NCBI GenBank assembly: GCA_019192545.1
Contig: JAHCMI010000027.1
Coordinates: 32,519-96,518 of the forward strand
From: Rivularia sp. MS3
GTDB taxonomy: Bacteria; Cyanobacteriota; Cyanobacteriia; Cyanobacteriales; Nostocaceae
Direction of reading: 5' to 3'
Length of the DNA: 64,000 nucleotides
Position 1 is the stretch's first letter, and each line of letters opens with the position of its first letter. Position numbers and translations under genes: made by a program. A model generated the notes under the pieces. That model was not told the origin of the DNA. It saw only the letters and a list, made by a program, of their open reading frames with translations, and made no database searches. Shown piece by piece: positions 18,157 to 28,044 of this stretch.

Positions 18157-19653
18157 GTGAATCAAAACCAAACTCCCCTGCTCGATGCCATCATATCTAA
18201 TGCTAAACGTCCCCACGCTGCTTTTTATACACCTGGGCACAAGCAAGGAAAAGGAATTTCTTTAAAATTAACCGATTACTTTGGTAAATCTGTATTTACT
18301 GCCGATTTAACCGAACTAACGGAATTAGATTGTCTTTTCGCTCCTGATGGAGTTATCCAACAAGCCCAACAACTCGCCGCTGAAGCTTTCGGTAGTTGGC
18401 AAACTTGGTTTTTGGTTAATGGCTCCACCTGCGGCATAGAAGCGGTAATTATGGCGACATGCTGCGACGGCGACAAAATTATTCTTCCCCGCAACGTTCA
18501 TTCTTCGGTAATTTCAGGTTTAATTCTTTCCGGTGCAATACCAATCTTTATTAACCCCGAATACGATACAAATTTAGGTATTGCTCATGGTATCAGCATT
18601 GAAAGTTTAGAAACAGCACTACAAAAACATGCCGATGCTAAAGCCGTGATGATGGTTTACCCGACATATTACGGAGTATGTGGAGATATTAGAGCGATCG
18701 CCCAACTTACCCACGAATACAATATTCCCTTGATAGTAGACGAAGCCCACGGCGCACATTTTGCCTTCCACCCCAAATTCCCGATATCAGCCTTAGCAGC
18801 AGGAGCCGATTTAACCGTACAGTCAATCCATAAAACCCTTGGTGCCATGACTCAAGCATCGATGCTGCACTTACAAGGTGAAAGAATTAATATTAACCGT
18901 CTCAATAAATCACTACAACTGACTCAATCTACAAGCCCCAGCTATTTATTACTAGCTTCCCTAGATGCGGCACGGCAACAAATAGCACTCAACGGCGAAA
19001 AATTACTTACCCGTACCTTGCAATTAGCACAAGAAGCCCGAAATCAAATCAGCAAAATACCTCAATTATCAATTTTATCCCTCTCCCCCTCTTCCCTCTC
19101 CTTAGACAAAACCCGCTTAACGGTAATAGTTTCCCAACTAGGAATAACCGGATTTGAAGCAGAAGAAATTTTAGACGAGAAATTTAATGTAACCCCGGAA
19201 TTTGCTTGCTTAAAAACTGTCACATTTATTATCAGCTTGGGTAACACAAAAGAAGATATAGAACAATTAATCAAAGCCTTCACCGAATTAGCCAAACAAT
19301 ATAGAAAACCCCTCCTCGCAATTGAGAAAGGGTTAGAAAATAATCAAAAGGCAGCAACTATCAAACTAGTTTCTCAGGCTTTGGCTGGGAATCAGAGTTT
19401 AGTACTATCACCGCGTCAAGCATTTTTCGCTGCAACAGAAACTTTACCCATAAAGGAAACAATCAACCGTACCAGTGCAGAAACTGTTTGTCCCTATCCT
19501 CCCGGAATTCCGTTATTGATTCCCGGAGAAATCATAACTTCCACAGTTGTGGAACATTTATTAAAAGTGAAAGCGATGGGAGGATTTATCAGTAATTGTG
19601 CCGATACTAGCTTGTGTACTTTGAAAGTTGTAGCAGATGGGCATGGGGCATAG
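18157..19653 (+). CDS. PLP-dependent Orn/Lys/Arg decarboxylase
   Basis: About 498 residues. GTG 18157 is preferred to an upstream TTG at 18133 because the extra codons lie inside a 'ttaattg' repeat. Family motifs: RPHAAFYTPGHKQGKG, FLVNGSTCG, MMVYPTYYG, DEAHGAHFAF, and the PLP-lysine in VQSIHKTLGAMTQ. The C-terminal domain includes CPYPPGIPLLIPGE, typical of the short (non-wing-domain) Orn/Lys/Arg decarboxylases of cyanobacteria. Reaction: decarboxylation of a basic amino acid to a polyamine precursor; lysine and arginine are both possible and cannot be separated by eye. Confidence 0.88.
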   Translation: MNQNQTPLLDAIISNAKRPHAAFYTPGHKQGKGISLKLTDYFGKSVFTADLTELTELDCLFAPDGVIQQAQQLAAEAFGSWQTWFLVNGSTCGIEAVIMATCCDGDKIILPRNVHSSVISGLILSGAIPIFINPEYDTNLGIAHGISIESLETALQKHADAKAVMMVYPTYYGVCGDIRAIAQLTHEYNIPLIVDEAHGAHFAFHPKFPISALAAGADLTVQSIHKTLGAMTQASMLHLQGERININRLNKSLQLTQSTSPSYLLLASLDAARQQIALNGEKLLTRTLQLAQEARNQISKIPQLSILSLSPSSLSLDKTRLTVIVSQLGITGFEAEEILDEKFNVTPEFACLKTVTFIISLGNTKEDIEQLIKAFTELAKQYRKPLLAIEKGLENNQKAATIKLVSQALAGNQSLVLSPRQAFFAATETLPIKETINRTSAETVCPYPPGIPLLIPGEIITSTVVEHLLKVKAMGGFISNCADTSLCTLKVVADGHGA

Positions 19654-19768
19654 GGCATTGGTAATTGGTAGTCAGTAATAGAGAAAGAAAGATTTATAAA
19701 TCATCTGTAGGGGGAGCATCTTGCTCCTTGATTGCTTCCCAAATTCTCCATGCTCAATGCCCAATCCC

Positions 19769-20353
19769 TTATCTTCTCAAAACCACTTGAAAAGAATTTA
19801 AATATCCCCTAATACTTTTTCCAAGATACTTTTCCTGTTCTTTGGTGGTGATTACCATTGCTTGATACAAACGCCCTTCAGCGAAAAACATGCGGTTTCT
19901 GGTGATTTTTCCGGCTGAGTTGATATAAGTAAATTCTTTCCCCGGCTGGTTGTTATAACTACGGATATCTTGCTGATCGATTAATCTAGATTTCGTAGTT
20001 TTTAATGCCATATCTCGGGCATTATTCAGCACTACTTCGGGATTCGCCATTTTGCCGTAACTATGAGGAAAATCGTTGTAAGCTACAACATAGGCTACCT
20101 GCTGTTTAGGAGGTTTCGCCAGAAATATATTCAAGTTAATTTCTCCCATGAATGTTTTTTTCGTTTCACTCATGGATCTAGGCATTCCCGGCATTAACAC
20201 CTTAAAGCTACCGTCTGGAGAATTAAATACTTTCCATTGTGACTTCTTAGCTGCTTGCGCTGTAGCTGTTTGCTGTTGGTTTACTTCTAAGACAGCAAAG
20301 CTGCTAAATATTAAACCGGCAGCCATCAGGGGTAATAAAGCTTTTTTTGTCAT
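19769..20353 (-). CDS. Exported protein of unknown function
   Basis: 194 residues. Signal peptide MTKKALLPLMAAGLIFSSFA with a likely cleavage after ATAQA. The mature domain begins WKVFNSPDGSFKVLMPGMP, a pattern common in cyanobacterial exported proteins ('SPDGxFKVxMPGxP'), then alternates beta strands and helices to the C-terminus (YLNSFQVVLRR). No catalytic motif is visible. It lies 48 bp downstream of the glucokinase gene on the same strand, so they may be co-transcribed. Function not known. Confidence 0.8.
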   Translation of the reverse strand: MTKKALLPLMAAGLIFSSFAVLEVNQQQTATAQAAKKSQWKVFNSPDGSFKVLMPGMPRSMSETKKTFMGEINLNIFLAKPPKQQVAYVVAYNDFPHSYGKMANPEVVLNNARDMALKTTKSRLIDQQDIRSYNNQPGKEFTYINSAGKITRNRMFFAEGRLYQAMVITTKEQEKYLGKSIRGYLNSFQVVLRR

Positions 20354-20401
20354 AGTTGTTGCTTAAGAAGATGCTGATATTACTTATTGCGTAAGCTTCT
20401 G

Positions 20402-21427
20402 TTATAACCTAGAAGCACTAATAGCAGCACCTATTAAACCAACTTGCGAGTTGAGAATTATATGTACGGGTACGTCTTCTAAAATGCTTCGCATTCTACC
20501 TTTACTACTGAAATTTAAGAGAAAATTACCGTTTTGAATCAAAGGAAGTATTTTGGGTGCGATTCCTCCAGCAACGTACAATCCACCGTATGGTAATAGT
20601 TTTAACGCCAAATTTCCCGCTTCTGCTCCGTATGCATCGACAAACAACTGCATCGTCTGCTCGGAAAGGCGATCGCTTTGATTGACAGCAGCCGTACCAA
20701 TTGCTGCACCTGGATCTACGGTCTTTTCTTTCCCTGCTTCTTGCTTCCAGGTGGTGACGATTTGAGCAATTTCTGGCGATTCGGGAGCGATTTTTCTATC
20801 TCGTAAAAATTCATAAATAGATACTATTCCCATACCGGAAACTACCCGCTCTACCGATACTCTTTGAATATCGTGTTTATCAAGAAGATATTTCAATAGT
20901 TGAAATTCCAATTCGGTACGAGGTGCAAAGTCGGAATGTCCGCCTTCTGAAGGAAATATCTGATACATATCTCCGGTTTTGATTAAAAATCCCTGTCCCA
21001 AACCCGTACCTGCTCCCAGAATACCAATTGGAGCTTCAAGATTTGGTTTTCCTGCTTGCAAGGTTAGTACATCTTCTTTTTCCAAACCCAAAATTCCAAA
21101 ACCAACGGCAGCAAAATCGTTGATTAAAGAAATAGATGCAATACCTAATTGTTCTTCCAAACGGGAGCTATCGAGAAACCAAGCCAAGTTAGTCAATTTT
21201 GCAGTATTGTTAACTACAGGACCAGCAATTGCAAAACAAGCTTTTTGAGGTATATCCGTCGTATTTGCAGCTGTCAAAAACTGCTTTACTATCGGAACTA
21301 AATCGGGAAAATCCTTGCTAGGATAACGTTCTTCATACAATGTACGCAATACAGGTTTTTCTGACGCTTCAACCAAGCGCAAAATAGTTTTGGTACCGCC
21401 GATATCTCCCGCTAATAATAATGTCAT
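20402..21427 (-). CDS. glk: Glucokinase
   Basis: 341 residues. The N-terminal phosphate-1 motif AGDIGGTKT, the sugar/phosphate segment LINDFAAVGFGILGL, GAGTGLGQGFLI (phosphate-2) and PSEGGHSDFAP (the EGGH glucose-contact motif of the bacterial glucokinase family) are all present, and YVAGGIAPK marks the adenosine site. Reaction: ATP + glucose to glucose 6-phosphate, feeding glycolysis or the oxidative pentose-phosphate path. Length and motifs are complete. The upstream DNA contains 'agttgttagttg' tandem repeats. Confidence 0.94.
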   Translation of the reverse strand: MTLLLAGDIGGTKTILRLVEASEKPVLRTLYEERYPSKDFPDLVPIVKQFLTAANTTDIPQKACFAIAGPVVNNTAKLTNLAWFLDSSRLEEQLGIASISLINDFAAVGFGILGLEKEDVLTLQAGKPNLEAPIGILGAGTGLGQGFLIKTGDMYQIFPSEGGHSDFAPRTELEFQLLKYLLDKHDIQRVSVERVVSGMGIVSIYEFLRDRKIAPESPEIAQIVTTWKQEAGKEKTVDPGAAIGTAAVNQSDRLSEQTMQLFVDAYGAEAGNLALKLLPYGGLYVAGGIAPKILPLIQNGNFLLNFSSKGRMRSILEDVPVHIILNSQVGLIGAAISASRL

Positions 21428-21470
21428 GGTTAGTTGTTAGTTGTTAGTTGATAGTTATTAGTAGTTAGTT
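21424..21470. repeat. Tandem heptamer repeat (ttagttg)n
   Basis: Degenerate copies of TTAGTTG/ATAGTTA directly upstream of glk; a related block (aactaaccactaacaacta) sits at 21650-21676, at the other end of the gap. Short tandem repeats without coding capacity. Confidence 0.65.
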
Positions 21471-21676
21471 GCAGTAAGTATAAGCTAATTTCAATCTAGT
21501 AATGGGAACGTCTCACTCCCTTAAAGCATAGTGCCAGGAAAACCCTAACACTATAATCAAAAATAATTTAGATTGTAAATTATTTAGTATTTATTTAGGC
21601 TCTCTTGACTCCTAACTCAAAACGAGTAACTCCTAACTTTTACCACTAACAACTAACCACTAACAACTAACAACTA

Positions 21677-22324
21677 TTAATTAAACCTCACCACTTCTTC
21701 GACTTCTGTCAAATGAGAAGTATCTCCTGCAAGTTCCAATAACCATTCGGGTTCTTTACGGACGATTTTTACTAAACTGCATAAAGAAGCTTTAACTTCT
21801 TTTATGGCTAAATCTCCTATAAACCCCATAGCGGCACCTAATACCGATGCACCATGCGCGACTAATAAAATATTTTTTGGAGAATATTCCCTTGCCAAAC
21901 ATCTAGCAGTTTGTGCGGAGCGTCGGCGCATTTTTTGACGAGTTTCAGGGTAATTAACGGCTATTCGGGGAGTGTAGCTAACATCAATATAAGGATATAT
22001 TTCTAATAATTCTTGAATTGAATGTCTTTGTGGTTCTTCAGTCATCCAATTGGGGTTTAACCATTCACTTAATCCCGTTTCTAACTTTATCGGTAAATCT
22101 AGAACCGATGCAACTGCTGCTGCTGTTTGTACGGTACGTAAAAATGGAGAAGCAAAAATATGGTGAATTTCTTCTGTTTTGAGACGGTTAGCTAATTGCT
22201 GTGCCTGTACCATACCATCATCTGATAGCGGTGGATCGTAACGTCTTTCGGCTGTTAAAAACCAGTCAGGATTTACAAAGTCAAGACGATTGGCATGTCT
22301 AGCCATCCAGATGATTTGGGACAT
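21677..22324 (-). CDS. Histidine phosphatase superfamily protein
   Basis: 215 residues. The catalytic RHG motif appears as MARHANR (His at 9; Gly replaced by Ala), with LSDDGMVQAQQLANRL, SPFLRTVQTA (second Arg) and the distal catalytic His in VAHGASVLG. This is the phosphoglycerate mutase/SixA/CobC-type fold. The substrate is not readable; such genes are often annotated as phosphoglycerate mutase-like but may be small-molecule or protein phosphatases. The RHA variant keeps both His and Arg, so activity is plausible. Confidence 0.87.
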   Translation of the reverse strand: MSQIIWMARHANRLDFVNPDWFLTAERRYDPPLSDDGMVQAQQLANRLKTEEIHHIFASPFLRTVQTAAAVASVLDLPIKLETGLSEWLNPNWMTEEPQRHSIQELLEIYPYIDVSYTPRIAVNYPETRQKMRRRSAQTARCLAREYSPKNILLVAHGASVLGAAMGFIGDLAIKEVKASLCSLVKIVRKEPEWLLELAGDTSHLTEVEEVVRFN

Positions 22325-22517
22325 GAGATAAAAGCTGAAATTAATGCAGAATCAATATTATCGCATCAATAGTAATTGTTTGTCGGCATTCAACCCAAAG
22401 AAACCCCTGCAAGGTATAGAGTCAAAACAATAATTTTGATAAAAGTCAAGTTTATTTGTATTGCTTCTAGCCATAAACTATTTAAATAATCACCGAAAAG
22501 TCATTAAAAAAGCAATC

Positions 22518-22625
22518 ATGGAAACCAACATACTAGATTTAGTCACGGCAGGAATCGCACTATTAATTCTCATCGGGGGAATGTTAATGATGTTTACCAC
22601 GGTATTTACGACTAAAGGGAAATGA
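22518..22625 (+). CDS. 35-residue single-pass membrane protein
   Basis: ATG 22518 to TGA 22623-22625. The translation begins METNILDLVTAGIALLILIG and ends VFTTKGK: a short acidic N-terminus, one hydrophobic helix (about 8-30, Gly-Gly-Met kink) and a basic C-terminus. Size and topology resemble the tiny subunits of cyanobacterial photosystem, cytochrome b6f and NDH-1 complexes, but I cannot match it to a named one. No strong ribosome site. It stands alone between two divergent units. Confidence 0.6.
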   Translation: METNILDLVTAGIALLILIGGMLMMFTTVFTTKGK

Positions 22626-22810
22626 GAGTTAGGAGTTAGGAGTTAGGAGTTATGAGTTATGAGTTTAAAATTATATTTTTGCCCTTTCTCCTTGTCTCCT
22701 TCTCCCCTTGCCCCCCGCTCTGTGTTTCCATAACAATTTCCCGTAAAATAACAACCACATTCGCTATATAATGTCGCTTGTTTAAGGGTAATTTTGCCAC
22801 TGGGGAAGAG

Positions 22811-25360
22811 ATGAATAATTTAAGGAAAGGCAGGCTGGGAGCAGTATTCAAAAATATTGGAATATTAATTTTGGTATTATCTGTCACTTTAATGGGGTTG
22901 ACGGCTTATACCTTGAGAAAATCTTTTCCCCAAGAAAGTGGCATTATTACGATTCCGGGGCTGGAAAATCAAGTAAAAGTTATCCGAGATGAATGGGGAA
23001 TTCCTCAAATTTATGCTAATTCATCCCACGATTTGTTTTTAGCACAAGGTTACGTCCACGCTCAGGATCGCTTTTGGCAAATGGATTTTTGGCGGCATAT
23101 CGGTGCTGGCAGATTATCGGAAATGTTTGGCGAGTCGCAGCTAGATAAAGATAAATTTCTGCGAACTATGGGATGGGAAAAGTTAGCCCTTCAAGAATTA
23201 GAAATTTTGGATGTTTCTACAAAGGCAAATTTACAGGCTTATGCAGAGGGTGTAAATGCTTATTTAGCTAACCATCAAGGTAGTGCTTTAAGTTTGGAAT
23301 ATGCCGTATTAAAACTTCTCAATCGCGAGTATCGTCCAGAACTTTGGCAGCCAATACATTCTATTTTGTGGGGGAAAGTAATGGCTTACGATCTCAGCAC
23401 AAATCTTGGTGATGAAATTGAACGAACTATCCTTTTAAAATCTTTTCCCAAACAACAAGTAGACGAACTGTTCCCACTTTACCCAGATGACTTCCCGGTC
23501 ATTTTACCTCAATTTAAATTAGCTAAAAAAGCAGATAAAACAAAAGAAGATATAAGTTTAAATGTATCTACTTTAAAAGATATTACTCCTTCATTAAAAT
23601 CTATTGCCAGTAACATCACCGGCATAGAGGAAATTCTCGGTACAACGGGGAAAAATGTTGGTTCAAACAGTTGGGCTATTTCCGGTAAACGTACAGCTAC
23701 GGGCAAACCGATTATAGCTGACGACCCACATTTAGCCGTACAGATGCCTTCGATTTGGTATGAAACGGGTTTGCACTGCAATTCTTATAAAAACTCAATA
23801 AACAATAATTGTCCTTATAACGTCACTGGTTTTACCTTTGCAGGAGTTCCAGGGGTAATTGTCGGTCATAATAACCGTATTGCCTGGGGTGTAACTAACG
23901 TTATGTCCGATACGATGGACTTGTACGTAGAAAAAATTAATCCCGAAAACCCCAATCAATACGAACTCAATGGTAAATGGGTTGATATGCAGCTTGTGGA
24001 GGAAGAAATTCAAGTTGCTTCCGAAGAACCAGTAAATCAAACTGTCCGCTACACTAAACACGGCCCAATTCTTTCCGATGTTCTACCTAAATTACAAAAA
24101 TTTGATCGAAGTTCATCAGTTCAAACTCCAAAAAATTACGCTGTATCTTTACGCTGGACTGCTTTAAAGCCTTCAAAATTAATTACTGCCATTCAAGAAA
24201 TAAATCGCGCTCAAAACTGGCAGGAATTTCGCACTGCTGCTAGCAAATTTGATATTGCAGCCCAGAATTTAGTATACGCAGACGTTGATGGCAATATCGG
24301 CTACCAGATGCCCGGTAAAACACCCATACGCGAAAAAGGAGATGGACGCTACCCCGTGCCGGGATGGAATAATCAATATGAGTGGCAAGGCTATATTGAT
24401 TTTGAAGAATTACCCCACAGCTTGAATCCAACCAAGGGATATATTGTTACGGCGAATAATGCCGTAGTTGACGATAATTATCCCTATGTAATTACCAAAG
24501 ATTGGGTTCACGGTTATCGTGCAAAGCGTATTGAAGAAATGATTAAAGGTACAAATCAACCGCTAACTTTGACTGATGTAGAGTTAATACAAGGTGATAC
24601 CCTTGATTTAAATGCCAGATATTTAGTACCAATATTCGAGTCGATTAATTTCAATGATTCCCGGATTGAAAATGCCCGTCAGCTATTATTAAATTGGGAT
24701 TTTCAACTTAATATCGAATCACCTGCATCTGCGATTTTTCAAACATTCTGGAAAAAATTATTAACCCTAACATTCCACGACGAACTACCCGAAGATTATT
24801 ATCCTGATGGTAGCGATAGATGGTACGCCGTCATCAGAAATTTAGTTACACAACCCGATAATTTATGGTGGGATAATCGCAATACTTCAGAAGTTGAAAA
24901 CCGAGATGAAATCTTCAAACTTGCTTTGACAAATGCAGTTAATGAACTTGAAAGCACTTTGGCTAAAAATCCCCAAAAATGGACTTGGGGAAAGCTGCAT
25001 AAAATCAACTTTCGCAACCCAACTTTAGGTAAATCCGGTGTAGCTGCGATTGAAAAACTATTTAACCGTGGTACATACCCGACATCTGGTAATGGAGAAA
25101 CCGTTAACGCCAATCGTTGGAAAGCCAATCAATCGTCTTTTGAAGTGACGCATATTCCTTCCATGCGGATGATTGTTGATTTAGCTAAATTCGATAGTTC
25201 CCAAACAATTCATAGCACCGGGCAATCTGGACACGCATTTAATCGTCATTACACCGATATGATTGAACCTTGGCGGAATATTAAATATCATTCCATGCTT
25301 TGGGGAGATGAGAAAATTGATGAGAATGCTGAATCAACATTGTTTTTGATGCCAGGTTAA
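22811..25360 (+). CDS. Penicillin acylase family (Ntn) hydrolase
   Basis: 849 residues from ATG 22811, chosen over TTG 22778 because GGGGAAGAG abuts it. A signal-anchor helix (about 15-37) shows export. The alpha-chain region has DEWGIPQIYA and AQGYVHAQDRFWQMD. The autocatalytic junction/nucleophile Ser is in VGSNSWAISG (Ser285), followed by DDPHLAVQMPS and the beta-chain motif TANNAVVDDNYPY. The C-terminus has QSGHAFNRHYTDM. Members cleave amide bonds such as beta-lactam side chains or acyl-homoserine lactones, the latter known in cyanobacterial AiiC. Role here: periplasmic amidase, possibly quorum quenching; substrate inferred only from family. Confidence 0.92.
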   Translation: MNNLRKGRLGAVFKNIGILILVLSVTLMGLTAYTLRKSFPQESGIITIPGLENQVKVIRDEWGIPQIYANSSHDLFLAQGYVHAQDRFWQMDFWRHIGAGRLSEMFGESQLDKDKFLRTMGWEKLALQELEILDVSTKANLQAYAEGVNAYLANHQGSALSLEYAVLKLLNREYRPELWQPIHSILWGKVMAYDLSTNLGDEIERTILLKSFPKQQVDELFPLYPDDFPVILPQFKLAKKADKTKEDISLNVSTLKDITPSLKSIASNITGIEEILGTTGKNVGSNSWAISGKRTATGKPIIADDPHLAVQMPSIWYETGLHCNSYKNSINNNCPYNVTGFTFAGVPGVIVGHNNRIAWGVTNVMSDTMDLYVEKINPENPNQYELNGKWVDMQLVEEEIQVASEEPVNQTVRYTKHGPILSDVLPKLQKFDRSSSVQTPKNYAVSLRWTALKPSKLITAIQEINRAQNWQEFRTAASKFDIAAQNLVYADVDGNIGYQMPGKTPIREKGDGRYPVPGWNNQYEWQGYIDFEELPHSLNPTKGYIVTANNAVVDDNYPYVITKDWVHGYRAKRIEEMIKGTNQPLTLTDVELIQGDTLDLNARYLVPIFESINFNDSRIENARQLLLNWDFQLNIESPASAIFQTFWKKLLTLTFHDELPEDYYPDGSDRWYAVIRNLVTQPDNLWWDNRNTSEVENRDEIFKLALTNAVNELESTLAKNPQKWTWGKLHKINFRNPTLGKSGVAAIEKLFNRGTYPTSGNGETVNANRWKANQSSFEVTHIPSMRMIVDLAKFDSSQTIHSTGQSGHAFNRHYTDMIEPWRNIKYHSMLWGDEKIDENAESTLFLMPG

Positions 25361-25755
25361 AGGTTAATGTTTATGAATTAGGAGTTATATCAATTCCGGT
25401 TGCAACGGTTTGGGAGAAAACAACCGCAGAGAGCGCAGAGTAAGCAGAGGAAAGGGAAAGAAGAGAAAATCTAAGTAATTCTGATATAAACGGAAAAGAT
25501 ATTAAGAGTTATGAATTTTAATATGATTAGGGCTTACTAGGGAGGAAGATGCTCCTACTACATATGTTTTTTATAATTATTAATATCAAGTTCGGATGAT
25601 TACTTATGGTATAGGGTTCGTAGTTGCGCGGTGACTCGCCAAAAATCTTGGGCGCTGTAAGCCAAGCTTTCTCGCAGAGTAGCGCAACTACGAACATATT
25701 TTTATTGATAAGCGATTAAGCTAACCTGATATAACTCCTAACTCCTGATTCCTAA
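25361..25755. other. Intergenic region with dispersed repeats
   Basis: No gene. It carries a 'accgcagagagcgcagagtaagcagagg' type repeat (25420-25455; relatives at 782, 14958 and 55957) and an 80-bp perfect-ended inverted repeat listed separately. Confidence 0.6.
25616..25695. repeat. 80-bp MITE-like element, perfect 14-bp inverted ends
   Basis: Arms GTTCGTAGTTGCGC (25616-25629) and GCGCAACTACGAAC (25682-25695) are exact reverse complements around 52 bp with no open frame. Confidence 0.7.
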
Positions 25756-27459
25756 CTAAAACTTAAAAGTAGTCTTCATTAACCCAACCCAAATAGTATC
25801 GTTATCTGCATTATGTTCGGGATTGGTAATCATCACAACTCCGGGAGTTATAGAAATACTGTCATTCACGGGATAGTTATAAGATAGTTCAAAATGTAGA
25901 GAAGTATCTTTATCTTCGCGTTCCAAAATATCATTATTCGTTACTTTTGGAGGCATACCAAAAACAAAATTTAGTTGAGAACCCGATTTACCTAAATCCT
26001 TTAAAGCTGCCGTTACAGCCCAACTCCAAATATCAGCATCAGCACCTTGAGACGCATTTATACTATTAACATTTGGAGAAGCTTCTGCATTCGCACTTAA
26101 ATAGCTTCCCCAACCTCCTAAAATTAATTTTTTGCTTAACTTATAGGTAAACTGCAAACCAAAGCCATCAGTAGAAGTTGCTGAATCTCCAAAAGGTAAT
26201 TGAGCAAATTGACTTCCCTTTCCTCCAGTTATATTAATGCTCGAATCCGGTTGCGGTGCGTAATAACGTCCGTAAGTTACAGCCACAGCTATTTTATCTG
26301 AAGGCGTATAAGTTAACTGAGACAGCGAACTGAATTGCTCGCCAAATAATCCTTCATCAATATCATCACCAGAAGTAGTGAAATAGCTGATACCACCAGC
26401 AAGCTCATCGGTAAATTTATAGTAGACTACCCCACCCGTACCAAATGCAAAAGCGTAAATTGGATTTTCGCTACCGAAAGTAGAAATTGAAGAAACGGGA
26501 TTAAGTGCGGGAAAAATACGAGTAGGAAAACCTGCAATCGGTGCAATTACACCCGTACCCCGATTGTCACCGATAGGAAATTGGTAATAAAGCGAAGTTA
26601 AATCAAATTCATTATTAGTATTTGTCGCACCAATCAAGCTAATCATATCGGTACCTACAGCACTTCTATCAAAGCCGTTGATATTTCCTGCTTGTATGCT
26701 AGTTCGCAATAAATCCTTACCAGTAAAACTAGTATCAAAATCAAGAGCAGCTCGGGCAGACAAAATTGTATTGCTATCAATACTTTCTGTTTGATTTTCC
26801 CCCGGTGCTGCCGCTCTTAAATTTCCAAAAGCTCTAATTAGATAAAAATCTACCGTTCCATTTAAAGTTGCAGTAGTACTAAATTGATTCTTTTCAATAG
26901 CAGTAACCTGTGATTCCAAATTATCAACTCTATCCCTTACCTCCCGTAATTCCGCTACAAATTCTCTTTGCAGTCTATCTAAAACCGTTAAATCTTCTAA
27001 ACTCTGTGAATTATTTTTTGAATCATTAATCAAAGCTTCGATAGTCGCAAGACAAGCATTAAAAGCAACTGCGAACTCATAACGAGTCATAGCTCTATTA
27101 CCATTAAACTCATTTCCCGAAACACTTAGACAGTTGTACTTTTCGTTCAAGCTCAGTAATGCCCCATAAGCCCAATGTTCGGGACTAATATCTTGTAATT
27201 GATTGACATCAGTAACTTTCTTTAAGTAAATCTGCCTTTGGCTATATTTCTGAGGGAGTGCATCTACACCCCTGGTAGGATTATCTTGCTCTTTATTAAT
27301 GTTATTAAAAACATCTTTATTATTAGGTATATCTAAACTTGTTTGAAAATTTGTTGACTCATCAACCAAATTTACTTGAGCAAAAGCTGGTAATAAATTT
27401 AATAAAATAGCACTTACAATAAAAGATGTAAATGGCAACACACCAAAGACTTTTTGCAT
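25756..27459 (-). CDS. SLH-domain outer-membrane porin (OprB type, iron-uptake-porin-like)
   Basis: 567 residues. Signal peptide ending LLPAFAQ. An SLH domain at about 80-145 (DVNQLQDISPEHWAYGALLSL, given as DISPEHWAYGAL, and RAMTRYEFAVAFNACL), a coiled coil (LQREFVAELREVRDRVDNLE, about 165-200), then a beta-barrel from about residue 205 ending in Phe (GLMKTTFKF), the usual last residue of outer-membrane proteins. This is the cyanobacterial SLH-coiled-coil-OprB porin design. The SLH end binds the peptidoglycan-linked polymer and the barrel forms an ion channel. The precise permeant is inferred only from family. Confidence 0.92.
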   Translation of the reverse strand: MQKVFGVLPFTSFIVSAILLNLLPAFAQVNLVDESTNFQTSLDIPNNKDVFNNINKEQDNPTRGVDALPQKYSQRQIYLKKVTDVNQLQDISPEHWAYGALLSLNEKYNCLSVSGNEFNGNRAMTRYEFAVAFNACLATIEALINDSKNNSQSLEDLTVLDRLQREFVAELREVRDRVDNLESQVTAIEKNQFSTTATLNGTVDFYLIRAFGNLRAAAPGENQTESIDSNTILSARAALDFDTSFTGKDLLRTSIQAGNINGFDRSAVGTDMISLIGATNTNNEFDLTSLYYQFPIGDNRGTGVIAPIAGFPTRIFPALNPVSSISTFGSENPIYAFAFGTGGVVYYKFTDELAGGISYFTTSGDDIDEGLFGEQFSSLSQLTYTPSDKIAVAVTYGRYYAPQPDSSINITGGKGSQFAQLPFGDSATSTDGFGLQFTYKLSKKLILGGWGSYLSANAEASPNVNSINASQGADADIWSWAVTAALKDLGKSGSQLNFVFGMPPKVTNNDILEREDKDTSLHFELSYNYPVNDSISITPGVVMITNPEHNADNDTIWVGLMKTTFKF

Positions 27460-27606
27460 TTATTTATATTTACTCTTGATTACCTTTAAACAATAATATT
27501 ATTTTTCAAAAAAGAAACATAACGCTTAAAAAATATTTAGAGAAAACTACAAAAAATCGCATATTTGGTAGTCTATTTAGCATTTATAAATTTAAAGCAC
27601 TTGGTT

Positions 27607-27742
27607 TATAGCGGTTCTCAATTTGGTGAGATACACAATTTCTGGTTTTAGGGAACAGGAAACAGGGAATAGGGAATAGGGAATAGGGAATAGGGAATAG
27701 GGAAAAATTTAGATGTACCTCAGTTATTCGAGAAAGGCTATA
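27607..27742. repeat. MITE-like repeat with internal minisatellite, copy A
   Basis: 136 bp bounded by TATAGCGGTTCTC and GAGAAAGGCTATA (imperfect inverted ends). The interior includes five tandem copies of the 7-bp unit 'gggaata'. A second copy at 43586-43693 matches at both ends but carries only two units, so length differs through the 7-mer. Confidence 0.8.
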
Positions 27743-27979
27743 TTCCCGTTTAAAACCATATTTCTTGACTACATTAATTTTGATGAGTACATATCTAGTA
27801 ATCGTAGGTTGGGTTAAACGCAGTGCAACCCACCATCCATGTTGGGCTTCGTTCCTCAAACCAACCTACCAAAACTAAATTCAAATCGAATCGGGGAAAT
27901 TCATCTCAGTCATAACAAAGGTAAAGCCGATACTCACGATTTAATTCCTTCGGATATTTGGTTTAAGGATTTAACTCTA

Positions 27980-28024
27980 ACCGGAGAAGTCCCACACCTA
28001 CCTGAAAAGGAGGTGTCGGGATGA
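27980..28024 (+). mobile_element. Possible fossil IS200/IS605 right end
   Basis: 'ccggagaagtcccacacct' followed by a hairpin (CACACCT ... AGGTGTC) and 'gggatgaatcc' resembles the right-end/guide-RNA scaffold hairpin left by TnpB-type elements. The open frame across it (27839-28024) has no recognisable domain. This may be the remnant of an older insertion beside the intact tnpB locus. Low certainty. Confidence 0.3.
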
Positions 28025-28044
28025 ATCCGAGGATAAAAGTTTTG

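Noticed and set aside
18276..18494. Minus-strand frame inside the PLP decarboxylase gene
   Set aside because: Shadow of a gene with complete catalytic motifs.
27839..28024. 61-codon plus-strand frame before the tnpB locus
   Set aside because: Starts in a dispersed repeat and ends in a hairpin; could be a degraded gene tail but cannot be supported as a gene.
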